From the NCBI GenBank assembly GCA_910585505.1, contig CAJUFF010000116.1, positions 1 through 9,033 on the forward strand: a stretch of DNA of 9,033 nt, in the 5' to 3' direction. Positions 7,033 to 9,033 of this stretch are shown here, in pieces; position 1 is the stretch's first letter; each line of letters starts with the position of its first letter. A program made the position numbers and the translations under genes. The DNA is from an uncultured Ruminiclostridium sp. (GTDB taxonomy: Bacteria > Bacillota > Clostridia > Oscillospirales > Ruminococcaceae). Under the pieces are notes generated by a model. That model was not told where the DNA came from and did not search any database. It saw nothing but the letters and a program-made list of their open reading frames with translations.

Positions 7033-7070
7033 ACGATTGCAAAGCAGTGATCGTTATGGGTGCTTTTCTT
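7024..7070 (+). terminator. T-box intrinsic terminator upstream of thrS
   Basis: GCACCC (7024-7029) pairs with GGGTGC (7058-7063). The stem continues through a single T-T mismatch into TGACGAT (7031-7037) with ATCGTTA (7050-7056), including one G-U pair. TTTTCTT follows at 7064-7070. The 5' strand overlaps the antiterminator, which is the basis of the switch. thrS starts 59 bases after the T-run. Confidence 0.93.
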
Positions 7071-7112
7071 ATTCAAAAAAACGAGGTTGCTCCCCAAATT
7101 AATAAGAGTAAG

Positions 7113-7118
7113 AAAGGA
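7113..7118 (+). promoter_or_regulatory. Ribosome binding site of thrS
   Basis: AAAGGA ends 10 bases before the ATG at 7129-7131. It decides the start: the in-frame GTG at 7060 lies inside the terminator stem, has no ribosome binding site, and would add 23 residues unlike any ThrRS N-terminus. Confidence 0.8.
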
Positions 7119-7128
7119 AAAACGTATC

Positions 7129-8886
7129 ATGAAAGTAATTTATCCGGACGGAGAAGTAAGAAACGCCGAAGGAAAGGAGGCATTGGAGATCATAAGACAC
7201 AGCGCCGCCCATATTCTGGCTCAGGCGGTTAAACGTCTGTATCCCGACGCAAAGCTTGGCTACGGCCCCGCCAATGAAAAAGGCTTTTATTACGATATGG
7301 ATTTAGGCGAAGAAAAACTGTCGGAGGAGGATCTGGAAAAGCTGGAAAGGGCGATGAAAGAAATTATTTCGGAAAACCTGCCCGTAAAACCTTTTGTTCT
7401 TCCACGCGAGGAAGCGATGAAGCTTATGAAGGAAAAGGGAGAGGACTATAAGGCGGAGCACATCGAAGACTTGCATCCAAACGAAAAAATAAGTTTTTAT
7501 CGACAAGGGGAATATATCGATATGTGTCGGGGACCTCATGTAACTCATACCAAAGCGGTTAAGGCATTTAAGCTGACGGGAATTTCGGGCGCCTACTGGA
7601 AAAGCGACAGCGCAAATAAAATGCTTACCCGCATTTACGGTACCGCTTTTTTATCCGAAGAAGAACTGAAAAGACATCTTGAAATGCTCATTGAGGCCGA
7701 AAAGAGGGATCATCGGAAATTGGGAAAGGAAATGGAGCTGTTTATGCTCAGCGAGGAGGGTCAGGGCTTTCCCTTCTTCCTGCCCAACGGAATGATAATA
7801 AAAAACGAGCTTATAAGATATTGGCGCAAAATACACGAGGAAAACGGCTACCGGGAAATCTCAACGCCCATTATGCTCAACCGCCGTTTATGGGAGACCA
7901 GCGGACATTGGGAGCACTATCAGGATAAAATGTACGTCTCGGAGATAGACGGGGAAACATTCTGCATAAAACCCATGAACTGCCCCGGAGGAGTACTGGT
8001 ATACGGGAGCAGACCCCGCAGCTATAAGGAGCTTACCATAAAACTGGGCGAGCTGGGTCTTGTCCACCGCAACGAGCTAAAGGGTACCCTTCACGGACTT
8101 TTCCGCGTTCGAGCCTTTACCCAAGACGATGCACACATATATATGAGCAGGAGTCAGGTAAAAGAAGAAATAGCAAACGTGATAAACCTTATTGACAGCG
8201 TATATGAAAAATTCGGTTTTTCCTGCACACTTGAGCTGTCTACCCGACCGGAAAACAGCATGGGAGCGGACGAGGACTGGGAATTGGCGGAAAACAGCTT
8301 AAAGGAAGCGCTTGAACAATGCGGGAGAGATTATTCGATAAACGAGGGAGACGGAGCGTTTTACGGCCCAAAGATAGATTTTCACCTAAAGGACAGTCTT
8401 GACCGCACATGGCAGTGCGGTACGATACAGCTTGATTTTCAGCTTCCCAAAAACTTTGATCTTTACTATATTGATGAAAAAGGAGAAAAGAGACGTTCGA
8501 TTATGATACACCGCGTATGCTTCGGATCGGTGGAAAGGTTTATAGGGATACTCACCGAGCATTGCGCGGGATGTTTTCCGTTCTGGCTGGCGCCGCTGCA
8601 GGTAAAAATATTAACGGTAACAGAAAGCGCGGAGGATTACGCGATAAATGTGTATGAGAAAATAAGAAAGGCGGGAATAAGGAGCGCAATAGACAAACGT
8701 CGGGAAAAGATCGGTTATATGATAAGAGAAGCGCAGTATAAAGAAAGAGTGCCTTTTATGGTGATAATCGGCGAAAAGGAAAAAAGCAGCGGATTGATTT
8801 CAGTTAGGAACAGAGATACTGGAAAAACCGAAAACGCAGTGTTGGAGGAATTTATTGAAAAGGCTTTGAAGCTCATGGATTGTTGA
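7129..8886 (+). CDS. thrS: Threonyl-tRNA synthetase, form lacking the TGS domain
   Basis: Cytoplasmic class II synthetase that attaches threonine to tRNA(Thr). The product has 585 residues against 642 in E. coli. Visible parts: a 15-residue N-terminal remnant (KVIYPDGEVRNAEGK), the editing domain with H24 and H28 (HSAAH) plus C133 and H137 (MCRGPH), matching E. coli H73, H77, C182 and H186, the catalytic core, and a C-terminal anticodon-binding domain from about residue 490. Zinc ligands C285 (MNCPG), H336 (QDDAH) and H461 (IMIHR) are all present, as are motif 2 R314 and motif 3 GSVERF (466-471). A constant offset of 49 to E. coli up to H336 shows that the missing residues are at the N-terminus, where the TGS domain normally lies. 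Small departures: NCPGG instead of the usual NCPGH/M, and cysteines at 464, 479 and 482 near motif 3. The gene is controlled by the T-box leader directly upstream and followed by its own terminator, so it is monocistronic. Editing and aminoacylation should both be intact. Confidence 0.97.
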   Translation: MKVIYPDGEVRNAEGKEALEIIRHSAAHILAQAVKRLYPDAKLGYGPANEKGFYYDMDLGEEKLSEEDLEKLERAMKEIISENLPVKPFVLPREEAMKLMKEKGEDYKAEHIEDLHPNEKISFYRQGEYIDMCRGPHVTHTKAVKAFKLTGISGAYWKSDSANKMLTRIYGTAFLSEEELKRHLEMLIEAEKRDHRKLGKEMELFMLSEEGQGFPFFLPNGMIIKNELIRYWRKIHEENGYREISTPIMLNRRLWETSGHWEHYQDKMYVSEIDGETFCIKPMNCPGGVLVYGSRPRSYKELTIKLGELGLVHRNELKGTLHGLFRVRAFTQDDAHIYMSRSQVKEEIANVINLIDSVYEKFGFSCTLELSTRPENSMGADEDWELAENSLKEALEQCGRDYSINEGDGAFYGPKIDFHLKDSLDRTWQCGTIQLDFQLPKNFDLYYIDEKGEKRRSIMIHRVCFGSVERFIGILTEHCAGCFPFWLAPLQVKILTVTESAEDYAINVYEKIRKAGIRSAIDKRREKIGYMIREAQYKERVPFMVIIGEKEKSSGLISVRNRDTGKTENAVLEEFIEKALKLMDC

Positions 8887-8897
8887 ATATAAAAAAA

Positions 8898-8939
8898 TAC
8901 CCGTTGAAAACTTGCGAGAGATGTCAGCGGGTAATTTTT
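8898..8939 (+). terminator. Intrinsic terminator of thrS
   Basis: TACCCGTTGA (8898-8907) pairs with TCAGCGGGTA (8924-8933) in a 10-bp stem with one G-U pair and a 16-base loop, followed by ATTTTTA. It begins 11 bases after the thrS stop codon. An A-run (8891-8897) precedes it, so it could also stop transcription coming from the right. Confidence 0.92.
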
Positions 8940-9033
8940 ATGTCTTTTTATAATCAAGCGGAGAAAATAAAAAATGAAAAATTCGTAAATTCTCAAAGTA
9001 AATGCAACAGTAGCAAGGAAGCTGCATTAAGTG
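8940..9033. other. Right-hand spacer without a recognised gene
   Basis: AT-rich sequence after the thrS terminator. A TATAAT occurs at 8949-8954 but has no acceptable -35. Near the edge, AATGCA (9001-9006) and TGCATT (9023-9028) are inverted, and GTAGC (9010-9014) can pair with GCTGC (9021-9025). This may be the start of a leader or gene that continues beyond the window; nothing more can be claimed. Confidence 0.3.

Larger units (their letters stand above)
6815..7070 (+). promoter_or_regulatory. Threonine T-box riboswitch (thrS leader)
   Basis: This leader senses uncharged tRNA(Thr) and allows read-through into thrS when threonyl-tRNA is scarce. Stem I base: AGGA (6821-6824) pairs with TCCT (6903-6906). 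Specifier loop: AAGAGTAG (6825-6832) faces TGAAGACCGC (6893-6902), with the threonine codon ACC at 6898-6900 followed by a purine. Next helix: CCTTTGC (6833-6839) pairs with GCGAGGG (6886-6892) with two G-U pairs. Apical hairpin: GGAAGC/GCTTCC (6855-6860, 6872-6877), preceded by the CCAGAGA motif. A Stem II-like element lies around 6912-6939 (GCAG/CTGC with an AGTA turn), and Stem III is GGATT/AATCC (6962-6966, 6973-6977). The T-box sequence AAGGTGGAACCGTG follows at 6993-7006, then the antiterminator and terminator. All canonical parts except a fully traced Stem IIA/B pseudoknot are visible. Confidence 0.96.

Noticed and set aside
7060..7128. Upstream GTG start for thrS adding 23 residues
   Set aside because: The GTG is inside the terminator hairpin, lacks a ribosome binding site, and the extra residues do not resemble the TGS domain.
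8949..8954. TATAAT as the promoter of a gene to the right
   Set aside because: No acceptable -35 lies 16-18 bases upstream, where the thrS terminator stem is; the hexamer can arise by chance in AT-rich DNA.
1..9033. CRISPR arrays, insertion sequences, tRNA or rRNA genes, phage genes
   Set aside because: No regularly spaced direct repeats, transposase motifs, terminal inverted repeats, cloverleaf sequences or phage proteins were seen on either strand.

Overview
The window looks like chromosomal DNA of a Gram-positive anaerobe of the class Clostridia, probably a gut or mucus-associated lineage. The pointers are a T-box leader in front of thrS, AGGAG-type ribosome binding sites, a type I dockerin, a cohesin-like module, FIVAR and discoidin modules on secreted proteins, and AT-rich spacers between genes of moderate GC. 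No finer taxonomic call is justified from this stretch alone.

Left two thirds (131-6597, minus strand): a two-gene operon read leftward. The first gene, complement(1528-6597), encodes a 1689-residue secreted multidomain metallopeptidase of the M60 (mucin/glycoprotein peptidase, enhancin-like) type, with an intact HEIGH-x10-E zinc site. Around the catalytic region it carries an N-terminal PEGA-like beta module, a dockerin, two fibronectin type III modules and discoidin-like glycan-binding modules. The second gene, complement(131-1492), starts 35 bases after the first one stops. It encodes a 453-residue surface protein: signal peptide, cohesin-like beta-sandwich, long Pro/Thr/Ser linker, FIVAR helical module, acidic Ser/Thr-rich spacer, one C-terminal membrane helix and a basic tail. 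The simplest reading is a self-contained cohesin-dockerin pair: the peptidase has no anchor of its own, and its neighbour supplies a membrane-tethered receptor. That would be a one-enzyme, cellulosome-style surface complex aimed at glycoproteins such as mucin.

Middle (6598-7128): a divergent control region. A leftward promoter with an extended -10 (6694-6722) serves the peptidase operon, whose approximately 90-base leader contains a perfect 9-bp inverted repeat. A near-consensus rightward promoter (6765-6793) serves thrS. Its leader is a full T-box riboswitch with Stem I, an ACC threonine specifier, a Stem III, the T-box bulge, an antiterminator (6992-7032) and a competing intrinsic terminator (7024-7070).

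Right (7129-8886, plus strand): thrS, threonyl-tRNA synthetase, 585 residues. The editing site, catalytic zinc ligands and anticodon-binding domain are present, but the N-terminal TGS domain is almost entirely missing. A strong hairpin terminator (8898-8939) follows. The last 90 or so bases contain no gene that can be supported. The peptidase operon and thrS are transcribed away from each other and show no functional link.
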